64,000 bases of DNA from Furcasterigmium furcatum (taxonomy: Eukaryota; Ascomycota; Sordariomycetes; Glomerellales; Plectosphaerellaceae), in contig BCIA01000004.1 of the NCBI GenBank assembly GCA_001599815.1, positions 3,870,082 to 3,934,081 on the forward strand, in the 5' to 3' direction. Every line of letters starts with the position of its first letter. Position 1 is the stretch's first letter. Shown piece after piece: positions 1 through 11,241 of this stretch. A model generated the notes under the pieces. It was not told where the DNA came from and did no database searches. It saw nothing but the letters and a program-made list of their open reading frames with translations. The translations under genes and the position numbers were made by a program.

Positions 1-489
1 CCAAGATATGTGAACCCGCGATAGTGCGCTAAGTGCTCACCATCCCAGGCGCCACTGACCGCGAGACGAGGTCCCAACTCCGCAGAGGCTCGACACCTCG
101 CCAGGTTTATCCCACACTTGCGGAGCGCCCGGACGCTGGGCTTGCCCTCTTTGGGCAAGCTTGGCCGACAGCACACCCTTCTCGAGGCGAGGGGCGGCAG
201 TTCATCCAAGTGTCTCTCGCATCGAGGGTCAACACAAGGGCAAAGCCTGGGCGAGATCGAATGTCATGAGATGAGGCACATCCATCTTGACCCCATATTA
301 TCCCCTCTCTGGGGAACTTGAGCATCCATTGGAGACTCATCATTAGCAGTCTTCATCTTCCTTCATCCCTGACCGACCAGAGTTGAACAGCTTATCTGCC
401 GCTGACATCTGCCCTTGAAGCGATTCGACAAGTCAAGACTCACTCCTCTCACTCATCTCACAATCAAGACTCACCTCACACACCTCACA
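1..489. other. Left-edge non-coding sequence and 5' leader of the aldolase gene
   Basis: I see no gene in 1-410. From about 425 to 489 the sequence is a pyrimidine/A-rich leader with several CTCAC repeats running straight into the aldolase start codon, which is typical of filamentous fungal 5' UTRs. Confidence 0.5.
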
Positions 490-1413
490 ATGGCTCCCTG
501 GGACCCCACGAAGAACAAGACATGGCAGATCCTCAAGGCCGCTGAGGACGGCGGCTACGGCGTTCAGGCCGCCATCGCCTACAACATCGAGCATATCCTG
601 GCCTTCATCGCCGCCGCCGAGGCCAAGCGCTCGCCCCTCATCATCCAGGTCTTCCCCTGGGCCATCACATTCTCCAACGGCCTGCTCGTGCACGCCGCCG
701 CCCTCGCCGCGAGCAAGGCCACCGTCCCCGTCGCCATCCACCTCGACCACGCCCAGGACGAGGCCATGATCCGCCTCGCCGCCGACACGCTGCCCTTCGA
801 CAGCATCATGGTCGACATGAGCCACTACGAGATGGACGAGAACCTCGCCAAGACCAAGGTCCTCGTCGAGTACTGCCACGAGAGGGGCATCTCGACCGAG
901 GCCGAGCCCGGCAGGATCGAGGGCGGCGAGGACGGCATCGCCGACACCGCCGACCTCGAGGGCGCCCTGACGACGCCCGAGCAGGTGGAGGACTTCATCG
1001 CGACGGGCATCGACTTCCTGGCGCCCGCGTTCGGCAACGTCCACGGCGAGTACGGCAAGAGGGGGCCCGTGCTGGAGTGGGATCGGTGAGTTTTCCTTCT
1101 CAGGATGTGTTCTTTGCGCGCGAGATGCTAACCCGGTGCCAGCCTGGACAAGATCCGCCAGACCGTGGCCGGCAGGGTCAGGATCGTGCTCCACGGCACC
1201 AACGACTTCCCCGTGGACATCATGCAGAGGTGCATCGACGGCGGCGTGTCCAAGGTGAACGTCAACAAGCTCGTCCTGGACGACTACCTCGTCCACCTGG
1301 AGAAGAACGCCTCCAAGCTCAACCTGACGACGCTGATGGAGGAGGGCGTCAAGGAGGCCCAGAAGCTGATGGAGTGGCAGATGGACGTGGTCAAGTCCAC
1401 GGGCAAGGCATGA
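490..1413 (+). CDS. Class II ketose-bisphosphate aldolase (KbaY/GatY-size)
   Basis: Predicted 288-residue zinc aldolase, which should cleave a ketose (bis)phosphate to DHAP plus an aldehyde. Exons are 490-1085 and 1143-1413; the 57-nt intron has a GTGAGT donor, GCTAAC branch and CAG acceptor. Family marks: HLDH at 84-87 (catalytic Asp86, zinc His87), the acidic stretch around Glu137, GNVHG with zinc ligand His185, and LHG with His216. The length matches bacterial tagatose/fructose-bisphosphate aldolases (about 285 aa), not the about 360-aa fungal glycolytic class II enzyme. The usual phosphate loop HG(A/G)S after His216 reads HGTND, and the KVNV(A/N)T motif reads KVNVNK, so the substrate may differ. 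The start at 490 is chosen because the upstream in-frame ATG at 415 only adds leader-like residues. It converges on a Zn2Cys6 regulator. The substrate is not determinable from sequence. Confidence 0.9.
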
Positions 1414-1603
1414 CGGATGCGCCAAGGCTGACTGACAATCTTGTACAAATCCAAAAGCCGGAATGATGACATGATAGATTTCCACGATGAAGAATAGAAC
1501 TCGCTACATGAGAGCTCCCATACCTTTTGATATGCCCCCCGAAATCCAGGGCCTCCCTACAAAACTCCGTGATGCGCGCGCCAGCCCCGGGCGGCGATCG
1601 ATA

Positions 1604-3701
1604 TCAGACCTGCCCCCGATGCTCGCTGTCCACTTTTGCCCATTCCTGTCGTAAATCATGCCTCCAGTTCGCCATCGGCGCCCACCCGACGCGGGCCTCG
1701 CAGTCCTCCATCATGGCGATGATCCGCTCCCTCTTGACCGGGTCCTGCACGCAGAGGCCGGCGCCGTACATGCACTGCGCCGAGAAGATCTGCGCCGCCG
1801 GGTCCGTCATCTCCATCGCGATCCCGCAGATGGTGTCCACCGCCTCCGAGAGCGTCCGCTGCACCTTCAGGTACCCGTTGAACCCCGGCGGGATCGGGCT
1901 GTGGAGCGTGATGAGGATCTGCGCGAACCAGTACGCCTGCACGGCGATGCCAAAGTGCGGCGGGTATATCCACAGCGGCGTGAACACGTCCGTCGGGCTC
2001 GTGACCGTCGGGAGCGGCTTGAATTGGTCCTCCCAGAGCGACCTGAGCTGCTCCATCTTCGCCAGCAGGTCCTCCCTCGCCTTTGCCCTGGCCTCTGAGG
2101 CGGACGGGTCCGTGATGGGCGCCTCGGGGATCTCGATGGCGCGGGACTGGGCGCAGTAGTTTACCGCGTGGGCGAGGAGGTACAGCATGCGCCGGGCGAG
2201 CTGGTGCTGGTCCAGCTCGCTGAATGCCAGGGTTGGCTTCCAGATGCTCAGACACCGCCGCTTCTCCCTGAAGGCGGCCCAGATATCCTGCCGTAGCCAG
2301 GACCACCAGATGGCCTGCCGAAGGCCGCCGCACTCCCCGTCTGTGTTCTGGGACCGCTGGATCCAGAAGACGCCTTTCAGGTGCCGCTGCCAGTTGCCGC
2401 GGCCGTCGCTCTCGTCGAGCATCTCGTAGGTCGAGATGGCAATGACGGTGACGAGGAGCTCCTCGGAGTACGTGTAGCTGTTGTATGCCAGAGCCTCCTG
2501 GACATAGTGGAGGGTCTCGTAGTAATATTGGATGGAGTCGTCGGTCCCGTCGGGCATGGCGCCGCCCTGGGATATGCTGGTGGTGAGCATGTGTTTTGCG
2601 GCCAGGGCCAGGAGAGACTTCATGACGCCGACATTCCGCAGGGCTAGTCTCGTGGCCTGGGCCCCGAAGGGCATGGAGGGGTCGAGCAGGTCGAGCCAGC
2701 CGGCGACTCTCTCGGTGAAGTGGCGGAACAGGATGGCCTCGTGGTTGGTGAGGACCATGTCCTGCGGGAGCTGCCACGTCTTCCGCTCCGGGTCGCCGGT
2801 GGCCGTGTAGTGCCGCGACAGCTCCGGACGTTCCCGCCGGCCTTCGGGCGCCGGGCTCTGCGGCGCCGGGCTTGGCGCGAGGGAGAAGCCGCTGTCGGCG
2901 TTGGCGGCGTCCGTGGCAAGGAGGCTGAGCCATCGTGTCGAGGCAAAGTCGGTGGTCCACAGCTCGGAGGACACCGTGTCGGGCGAGTAGCCGAAGTTGA
3001 ACCCGTCCCCGAGATTCAGGCCGGCCGGGGAGGGCTGCGGGGCTGGATATCCCGGGAGAGGAGCCGCATGTGTGACGGCCAGCGGTGAGTGAGTGAGGTG
3101 TTGTGGTGTCGCCCCCGAAGCGAGGCCTGGCGACCCCTGGGACTCGGGTCCTGGGCCAGAGGGCTCCGAGCGGCTGCCATTGCTCATCTGAAGCGGAGAG
3201 TGTGATAGGGCAGACTGAGGCGCCTGAGGGTCGAGCTCGAGGGCAGCCGCCGGGCTTGCACGTCTCGGGGTTGAGTCTGGGGGAGCAGACTCCTCGACGT
3301 TGACGTTGGGTGGGAAGACGCAGTCGCGGTCCGCGATGCTGCAGGGTCCGCAGACAGGCTGCTTTTCATCGCACTTCTTGTGCCTCTTCCGGCATGTCAG
3401 ACTGGTGGCACCCGAGGTTAGCGTCCGTCGACAACGAATCATCTAGAGAATTCTAGGCGAGCAGAGTGGTGTTGAGCCAGCGTGATCCGATCATCAGGGG
3501 CGCCGCATCTTCGCAGCTTCTAGCGCCCCCCTTCACCGGCAACAACTGAGATTTCATGCGGGTTTTGATGATCTAGGATGCTTGGCTGGCCCGACATCAG
3601 GCGGTTTGAGGGACTCACCATCCTGTTTTGGTGCGCAGCCCTCGGCCACGAGGCTTCCTGATGCGCTTCTTGGGCGCCGGTGCGCTGTCTGTGGTGTCCA
3701 T
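1604..3701 (-). CDS. Zn2Cys6 fungal transcription factor (Fungal_trans_2-like)
   Basis: Predicted 626-residue nuclear regulator. Exon 1 is 3701-3619 and exon 2 is 3401-1604. The 217-nt intron splits the first cysteine codon of the zinc cluster; splicing restores a perfect CX2CX6CX6CX2CX6C array (Cys28, 31, 38, 45, 48, 55). The basic stretch before it (KKRIRKPRGRGLR) is a likely nuclear localisation signal. A long Ser/Pro-rich linker follows, then a C-terminal helical region resembling the PF11951 fungal-specific domain (HFTERVAGWLDLLDP, LLALAAKH). It sits between the aldolase (convergent) and the RpiB-like isomerase (divergent, 777-bp shared upstream region), so it is the natural candidate regulator of both; that role is inferred. 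The intron is longer than most others here. Confidence 0.9.
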
Positions 3702-4478
3702 GACGCATGACAGACCACAGGGCCCGATGATCCCCAGGGATAAGACACACCGACAGATGCAAGCGTGATAAGGCGAGACGCGGGCTGGACGGTTCCCAGG
3801 CGGGCGGTTGGGCGGCGAAGGAATGCAAAACAGGGAGAGATGACGCCGCCAGCGAGCGGCTGCAGGCCGGATCTGGGGTACAGATGAACCCCGACACGTC
3901 GACAGCACCCTTCAGCGACGCGAGTCACGGCTCCGTTTGTCCAAGGCCGAGCTTTACCGGTACCTGGGGATCGCGACCAGAGCCCTGCCGGTTCTGGAGA
4001 GTCGTTGCGGGGTGTATGGGAAATCCGGGGACGCGCCAAAAAGCAAGATGGGATGGGAAACGAGGAGAAAGCAGCCCGGGCGCGTGACGGGGACACGAGT
4101 CATGGCTCCATGCCCAAAGAGCCATCTTCCCTGTCCGCGACGCGAGGTCCAGGGAGTCCCCCTTGAAGACACTGGAGACTGACTCGGAAATAAGAGCCGG
4201 ACTCGCCCCAATGACTCCTCTTTCATTCTGCTCCAGCCACGGTGCCGGGGACACGCCTGGGAAGTAGTAGGCTCTCGATGACGGAGCTCAGTGGCGGGAA
4301 TGAGGTCCATGGGGTAATAAGATGAAGACCTCGCGGCGGGTCTCGGATCTCACAGATCAATGCACGGAGTTGATACCGAACAACACGACGACGACGATTC
4401 ACAACTCATCCATCTCAGCAGCCCGTGTTCCTTATTAGTCAATCATTAGTCGGCACTCATCACAAACCATTCCCCAAA
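3702..4478. promoter_or_regulatory. Divergent promoter region, Zn2Cys6 regulator / RpiB-like isomerase
   Basis: Shared 777-bp upstream region. The plus strand has at least six matches to the CreA/Mig1-type hexamer SYGGRG: 3873-3878, 3964-3969, 3994-3999, 4007-4012, 4025-4030 and 4245-4250. That is more than the one or two expected by chance per strand and would fit glucose repression of a catabolic gene pair. The motif is short, so individual sites are weak evidence. Confidence 0.4.
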
Positions 4479-5053
4479 ATGCCTGCACTCCGAATCGTAG
4501 TGGGCGGTGACGACGCCGGCTTCTCCTACAAGGCCACCATCGCCAAGGACCTCGCCGCGGACCCTCGCGTGGCCGAGGTCATCGACGTCGGCCCCAGGTC
4601 CCAGGATGACAAGACCGCCTACTCGACCTTCGCAATCACCGCAGCCGAGAAGGTGGCGAGCGGTGAGGCCGACAGGGCGCTGCTCATCTGCGGCACCGGC
4701 CTCGGCGTGGCCATTGCTGCGAACAAGGTCGAGGGCGTCCGCGCCGTGACGGCCCACGACAGCTTCTCCGTCGAGCGATCCGTGCTGAGCAACAACGCTC
4801 AGGTCCTCTGCCTGGGCCAGAGGGTCATCGGCGTGGAGCTCGCTCGGAGGCTCGCGAAGGAGTGGCTTGGATATGAATTCGACCCCGTAAGTTGCCATGT
4901 GTCGAGAGGTCCCAGGTTTCTGGCGGTCCTGAGGTGCGAATCCGTGACAAAATACTGACGATATGATCTTTTAAGAGCTCTGCATCCGCGGAGAAGGTCA
5001 AGATCATCAACGACTATGACTCCACGAAGACGCTGGGCTCCAAGACTGCTTAA
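4479..5053 (+). CDS. RpiB/LacAB-family sugar-phosphate isomerase
   Basis: Predicted 161-residue aldose-ketose phosphate isomerase of the RpiB/LacA/LacB fold, which catalyses steps such as ribulose-5-P/ribose-5-P, galactose-6-P/tagatose-6-P or erythrulose-4-P/erythrose-4-P interconversion. Exons are 4479-4886 and 4976-5053; the intron has a GTAAGT donor and an ACTGAC branch. The CGTG catalytic motif with Cys71 lies in LLICGTGLGVAIAANK, and the C-terminal NNAQVLCLGQRVIG block is present. The usual D-H-A-G signature near the N terminus reads DDAG (residues 11-14), which may shift substrate preference. Fungal housekeeping ribose-5-P isomerase is normally RpiA-type, so this is probably a specialised catabolic enzyme. 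RpiB-like enzymes are known in yeast erythritol utilisation and bacterial tagatose pathways. Confidence 0.88.
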
Positions 5054-6528
5054 TACCGCCACACATTTGAAGCGCGGGCCGGGAGGGCGATATAATTGCG
5101 CATTTGCATCTGGGTTACCTGCACAAATAGAGAAAATAGACCTTTTACATACATGAACCCGCAAGTTGTGGTTCTTAAACTCTTGCCACTTTCGTAACGA
5201 TGGCGATCAACCAAGAAAGACAACAACTTACACTGTAGAATACGAGTCTCGCGTGTTTATCCGTGACGTGAACCAGCAGTCCTTGCATCTTTTTCAGAAA
5301 GGTACAGTATGCTGATGATGAAGGCTCTGCCCCGATGCTCCGAGAGCATTTTCAGGCCTCAATGTGGCTGCCCAGGCCTCCCTCATGCGACACTCGGTTT
5401 TATAAACAGCCAGCATATCTAGCACACTCGAGTTGTACAGCGAGGTCACAAAATCCTTTTACGCCGGCGTCCTAAAAGGAGTTAATCAGGCCGTGGACTG
5501 CCCAGAACAACAGGGTTGGCTTTGGCTTCAGCTGAGAAAGGGGCCGAAGCACAGCCAGCAGCCAGTGCTGCCCTCGCATCCCTGCTCGAATTGCCACCCA
5601 AATCTGTCCCTCGGGCCATCCGAGACCTCCGAGCACAGTAAGCGCTCAGGAGGCCTGATTGTCATTGTACATCTCATCTACCATGGATGAGGACGAGGAG
5701 AAGGGGGGGGGGGTAGAATGTCTGTTGACTACGCTTTCAATCTTGTTGAGTGGGCAACAAGCATCTAGAAACATGTCTTTGAGGCAGGATTGCGCATTAA
5801 ATACACAGATTAGTCGTATAATCACTGCATCAAGAATCAGGTTTCTTTCCGACGTCATGCGGTACATAGGAGGGCCCTTGGGAGCAGACCAGCCCCTGAG
5901 CCCCTGAGCGGGCGCCCTACCACACCCCTTTTCGGCAACCCGACACGAGCTACCGGGGTCTCCATTGCCACATTGCCCCGTGAACCAGTCACAAGATCGA
6001 TCTAGCGAGTAAACTATGCTCTAGAGACAACGTGTGACCGCGAGGAAGCTGGAGAGGCGGGGTCCCCCCGGCGTCTACCGGGCGAGCAGCGCAGCCGAGG
6101 GCATGAACGCGCGCCATCTTGACCAAAGAACCAGGGCCAAGAGCGGACGACCGGGGCTATTGCTGGCGGCGGCCGGCTTGGGGACCAAATCCTGTGGAGA
6201 AGCCGCTTCCAGACTTCGGCAGCTGCAGCCACCTCCGCTTGAGGCTCATCTGGACACTCTTGGCGCCTCAACGACACGCGTGAGCTGAAGGCTCGGGGTT
6301 TTCTGTGTGAAGCTCACAAACCTGCCGCGCAGAAGCTCAGCAAGAACTATGCTGCACTACAGTGCCAGAGAATATTATCTACAACTTCGAATAACTTCAC
6401 GTGAGAAGTTCATGCTTACATCATGATACGAGGTTTGTCTCAAAGAAGCCTGGAATTGATGTCTACGCTAATATTTACATGCCAAACCCTCTCTACGGTC
6501 TTCGTTTCTCATGACAGTTTTCAACATT
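5054..6528. other. Non-coding gap between isomerase and SDR 3' ends
   Basis: 1.5 kb between two convergent genes with no convincing coding sequence. The only distinctive element is an 11-base G homopolymer at 5703-5713. Confidence 0.5.
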
Positions 6529-7507
6529 TTACCACGCACCGACGATGCCGGCGATGGGGATGTCGATACCGGTGGTGTAGGTGGCCTGCTCGCTCAGGAG
6601 GTACACGTAGGCACCGCCGAGCTCCTGGGGCAGGGCGAGGCGGGGCATGCCGCCGTAGTACTTCATCTTGGTGTCCCAGTCGGGAGAGGTCTCGACGTAG
6701 TAGGTGAGGGCGGTCTTGACGAAGCCGGGGGAGATGGAGTTGACGCGGATGCCGTGCTGGGCCCACTCCATGGCGAGGGTGTGCGTGAAGTTGCGGATGG
6801 CACCCTTGGTGGCGCCGTAGGGGGCGGAGGGAGCGGCCTGGAACTCGTTAGTTTCTAGTCCTAAACTTGATATCTGCCCGGGGACGTGAACTTACGCGGT
6901 TGGGGCGGTAGGAGGTCATGGAGGCGGTGAAGACGATGCTGCCCTTGCAGCCGAGCTTGATGAAGGTCCTGGCGGCGGCGGTGGCGCAGTTCCACGAGCC
7001 GGTGACGTTCAGCTTGAAGAGCTTGTCGAACTGCTCGGGGGTGAAGTCCAGGGCGGGCTGGTGCTTGGTGGCGCCGGCGTTGGCGACCATGCCGTCGAAG
7101 CGGCCCTTGGCGGCAACGATGGCGTCGAGGGCGCCTTGGACGCTCTCGATGGCGGTGACGTCGCAGTGCTGGAACTCGAGCTTGCCGGGGAAGCGCTTGA
7201 GCAGGGCGGCGAAGTGCTCAGCAGGCTCGGAGATATCCAAGCTGTAGACGCAGGCGGCCTCGTTGGCAAGGCAGACCTCGGCGATGCCCAGGCCGATGCC
7301 CTGGTTGGCACCAGAAACTAGAGATCCGGGTCAGTGTCGTCCGCGGCGTGTAACTGACCGTAAGTTGTACTTACTGGCGATGACCTTGTCCTTCAGGGAG
7401 ATCTTCCAGTCATGGTTGGGGCCGGGCAGAGTAGAGAGGTAGGGAACGGCCTCCTCGGCGCCGTTGGAGCCGTTGGCGTGGCCGTTGGATTCAGCAGAGG
7501 GAGACAT
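6529..7507 (-). CDS. Classical SDR, polyol dehydrogenase/ketose reductase-like
   Basis: Predicted 287-residue NAD(P)-dependent short-chain dehydrogenase. Exons on the minus strand are 7507-7375, 7317-6896 and 6837-6529, joined by two short introns (GTAAGT donors; the second has an ACTAAC branch). Motifs: SGANQGIG cofactor loop (46-53), VANAG (122-126), the Ser177-Ser180 region and a YGATK catalytic Tyr192/Lys196 pair. The protein resembles L-xylulose reductase, sorbose reductase and D-arabinitol dehydrogenase enzymes. A Gly/Asn/Ser-rich N-terminal extension of about 35 residues precedes the fold. It is divergently arranged with the MFS gene at 8425, which suggests a transporter-oxidoreductase pair. 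The exact substrate is unknown. Confidence 0.9.
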
Positions 7508-8424
7508 GGTGGTCGAAAGTGTGAATTAGAAGCAATTCTGAGATGAGAAGATGAAGTTCAGGCTGGGTATCTTGAAAAAATGTGTCACACGATGATGGAG
7601 TCGACTTGGAGTATGGTAGCATCAGGAAGTCAACATTAGGATTTAAGTACCGAATAGGATGAATATCTCTGACCGCGACAGCCTCGATGCGCTCACTCAC
7701 AGAAGCGACCCCGCGTATTGGTAAATTTTATTCCCGTCGCTCCGTGGAACCAAGAATTCGGGAACAACGACGAGTTATGTACACAGAATGCAACGGCCCC
7801 TCGTCTCCGGGACTGATGACCGCACGTGAGCCGGGGTCCGTCACCACGACGAGGGCCAGGGAGCATGGGGTAACCCGAGACCTCGGAATTAAAGCATAAG
7901 AATGGATCCAAAGCACTTTAGTTTTGCCAAAGTGAGCGCTAGCCTGGGGCAAAACACCACGAGGCGCGCCGTCATGACTCGCAAGTCGGACGATGGGCCT
8001 CGTCTCGCGGCCACCAGCCCGCCGAACCTCCCCGCAAGCTCCCCGCAAGTGTCCAACGCCCCGGTCATGAGGCTGTGGAGTGAAGGTTCTGTCCCATGAG
8101 CCGATTAACCCACACGTTCGCACCCCGGTTCCCGCATGGAGAGCCGTCCATGGCCACGGTTCGTGTCAACTTCCCCGGACTCAGTCACACTGCGACCCGG
8201 CTCCTGTCCTTGATTGGCGCCGCGGTCAGGCGCTGAAGCAAGAAAGTCAGTCAGTGCAACTCCGAGTGACGATCAATACTTAAGGATTCCACCTGCACCT
8301 TGTTTTCCGGCCTGTCATCCTCCCCTGGCACCATCCTTCGGCCATCGTCCAGTATTTTCCTCTCCGGTCTCGATCAGGAGTGTTGCGACATCGACCATCT
8401 CTGTTTCACCCTTCAAAGCACATC
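7508..8424. promoter_or_regulatory. Divergent SDR/MFS promoter with CreA-type sites
   Basis: Shared 917-bp upstream region. SYGGRG-type matches are at 7831-7836 and 7944-7949; matches on the other strand (CYCCRS) are at 7805-7810, 8030-8035, 8041-8046, 8173-8178 and 8362-8367. Two of these lie in a back-to-back repeat of CTCCCCGCAAG at about 8028-8050. The density is about twice chance, so carbon-catabolite control is plausible but unproven. Confidence 0.4.
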
Positions 8425-10043
8425 ATGGCCACCATGGAGTCGGATAAGAAGAACAGCTACGACCATGAGGACGTCACTCCCAAGGGCGCCGAGTCGCCCG
8501 AGGTGACCACCATCGGCGGCTATGTCCCCGGCACCGAGGCAGAGAAGAAGCTGGTCCGCAAGATCGATCTCTACATCCTGCCCTGCATGTGGATTATGTA
8601 CTTGCTCTCGTACATGGACCGCACGAAGTGAGTATTCCCTCTATGCTGGGCACCGTCTCGGCACACCTGGAAACATGGAAAAAGGAGGCTGACCAAACCC
8701 CAACAGCATCGGCAACGCCCGTATCGCCGGTATGGAGGAGGACCTCAACCTCGACTCCGCCCGCTACTCCATCGTCCTGGTCGTCTTCTTCGTCTCCTAC
8801 GTCGTCTTCGAGGTTCCCTCCAACATGATCCTCTCCCGCACTCGCCCCAGTCTGTATCTTCCCGGTAAGCATTCCACTCACCTTGACAAGGACAAGCAAT
8901 CAAAGGACTAACGGCAGCCCAGGTATCATGGTTTGCTGGGGCGCTGTCACCATCGGCATGGGTTTCACTCCCAACTACGAGGCTCTGATCGGATTCCGTT
9001 TCGTCATGGGTATCTTCGAAGCCGGTTTCGCCCCCGGTGTCCTCCTGCTCCTCTCCTCCTGGTACAAGAAGGAGGAGCAGAGCAAGCGTTTCGCCGTCTA
9101 CATCTCCGCCGCCATTCTGTCTGGTGCTTTCGGCGGTCTCCTCGCTGGGTCCATCACCACCGGTCTGGACGGCGCCCACGGCATCGCTGGATGGCGCTGG
9201 CTCTTCCTGGTTGAGGGCGCCGCCACTGTCGGCTTCGCCTTTATTGCTGTTTTCCTGCTCCCCGACTTCCCCGCCACCACCTCCGCCCTGAAGTTCACCC
9301 CCGAGGAGAAGGCCCTTGCCATCCTTCGTCTCCAGAACGACAACCAGCAGGTCAGGAACGACGAGGGCCCGAAGATGGGCCATTGGGCCGCTCTCAAGCA
9401 GGCTCTGGCCAACTGGAAGACCTGGATCTTCGTTGTCGGTTACATGGTGAGGCTCACAGGATTTCTGTTCGGATGATGACTTGGCTGACGCGCTCTATTA
9501 CAGGCCATCGTTGGCTCCTCGACCTTGTCCTACTTCTACCCGACTCTCGTCAAGGGTCTCGGCTATACCTCTCGCGACGCCCAGTACATGACGATCCCCA
9601 TCTTCGGCGTTGCTTTTGTCTTCACCGCCATCACTGGCTTCTTCGCCGACAAGCACTCGCACCTTCGCGGCCTGATCCTGGGCTGCTGGATGTCCGTGGC
9701 CATGATCTGCTCCGTCATCATCTGCGCCGTCTACGGATACACCGCACGGTACGCCCTGCTCGTCATCATGGCCTCCGGTCTCTGGGCCTCCAACGCCCTG
9801 GCCCTGTCCTACGCCTCGGTCAACTTCGTGTCCATGCCCGACGAGGTCAGGGGCATCTCACTTGCCTTCGTCAACGCCATGGGCAACCTGGCCCAGATCT
9901 ACGGCGCCTACCTGTTCCCGTACAGCGACGCCCCCAAGTACATCATGGGCTTCGCCGTCATCTCGGCCATGTGCTTCACGGGCGTTGTTTCGTACGTCAG
10001 CATGCACTACATCAACAGGCGCCAGGCGGCTCGCTCTGCTTGA
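8425..10043 (+). CDS. MFS transporter, anion:cation symporter (Dal5/Tna1) type
   Basis: Predicted 474-residue, about 12-TM plasma-membrane permease. Exons are 8425-8627, 8707-8864, 8923-9446 and 9504-10043, all with GT-AG introns and recognisable branch points (for example GACTAAC before 8923). Family marks are YLLSYMDRTNIGNARIAGM in TM1 and the TM4-5 region with RFVMGIFEAGFAPG. These place it with allantoate/nicotinate/sugar-acid carriers, not the hexose sugar porters. Two in-frame start codons lie at 8425 and 8434; the second has a perfect GCCACCATGG context and may be used. It probably imports the substrate of the flanking SDR and aldolase/isomerase genes. Confidence 0.92.
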
Positions 10044-10952
10044 GCAAAATTGTACAACATCAAAAGGGGGAGACCTGCTCTTTGTAGATAGACTCCTGTA
10101 TCCAGGACGGACAATGTTAGTGTCTTGACAGGTTCAATATCAGGCATTTGCCACGTGCCATACTCTCTGAATATGTGAAGAGCGACCCTCACAATTAGCA
10201 AGGGTTCTGGGTGCCAATTCTGCGACTGAATGACACTTCGCTTGGGTCTCGAGCTGCCGTGCTGGCACTGTGATGTCAGCAGTTCTACTCCAAAGGTGAC
10301 AGGAGAGACACGGTATGAGGGGTGGGGAAAAGAGGGAAGAGTGAGGGGGAAGAAGGAACATCGTTCCGAACAGGGATCTTGACAAGAAAGAAGAAAAGTA
10401 CCTTGCATCAGTGTGCCATGTATCTGATGTGCCACTTGCTGTCAGACCAGGCAGGGGAGGTCCAGGTCCCTGACCAGTCAAACTTGTTTTCTTCTAAATC
10501 TTCTGTCCCTGTTATGCCAGTAAGTGTGGGGGAAGACTTACTCAGTCGAGGTTGTCGAGATGTTGTCGACATGTGCCCGCAGTCAACCACGACAGCTCTT
10601 CACTCAAACCCCAAGAGGAGGAGGCTTCTGGCAGTTGTTGCCGTCAATTCACGCGCAGCAGGTGGCGAGGAGACAGATCGCTGGCTGACCGGCTATCCAG
10701 CGCGGGGCCTCCCTGATCTCACCATTGCCCGCAACGCCGGCCACCCATGAGTTCATCCCCCGCGTCTCGCCCCGACCGTTCATCCCAACAGGAATAGTAC
10801 TTGGTATGGAGGCACTGCACGGGGGCTCACAACTCAGCGTCTTTTCCAGTGCCCTTGTGACACCCGCTCCTGCCCATTCCTCAGAACGAAATCCGGGCGC
10901 TCGCGGTCGAAGGGTCTTTCGTCTGCTTTCTCCCTAAGGGTCTGGAGTTACA

Positions 10953-10977
10953 TCCCCCGCCCTTTTTGGCCGGGGGA
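10953..10977. repeat. GC-rich inverted repeat (hairpin)
   Basis: Seven-base arms TCCCCCG and CGGGGGA enclose a T-rich loop, and the pairing extends by two more C-G pairs after one mismatch. It lies in the non-coding gap. Function is unknown. Confidence 0.5.
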
Positions 10978-11196
10978 CCCCCGAGGTGCCCACGTGGATG
11001 GGATATCACACTGGAGTCCGCCTCCCTCAACAAGAGGGTAACTACTCAACATCGGTTGTTGGACGAGAAATCTGGCGCACCGCAACCTCAAGGGGCGAGC
11101 CGTCATGGTGTCGATGAGCCTGCAAGCTGGGAACCTATGCGTCGGTGAGCTTCCGCTGAGAGCCCAAGTTCCCGGTCGTAGCGTATGGTGTCGCAG

Positions 11197-11241
11197 GTTG
11201 TCGGAGGGTTGTCGAAGGGTTGTCGAAGGCTGTCGAGAAGG
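11197..11241. repeat. Four-copy 11-12 bp tandem repeat
   Basis: Units of GTTGTCGGAGG, GTTGTCGAAGG (twice) and a variant CTGTCGAGAAGG are placed head to tail. The about 11-bp period is close to one helical turn, so bound proteins would sit on one face of the DNA. Confidence 0.7.

Noticed and set aside
433..1485. 350-codon open frame antisense to the aldolase
   Set aside because: Shadow of a GC-rich, C-ending coding strand. The plus strand carries the aldolase motifs, and the antisense protein is low-complexity Asp/Val/Leu.
10322..10750. 142-codon plus-strand ORF downstream of the MFS gene
   Set aside because: No recognisable domain, composition unlike neighbouring genes, and no splice or leader signals.
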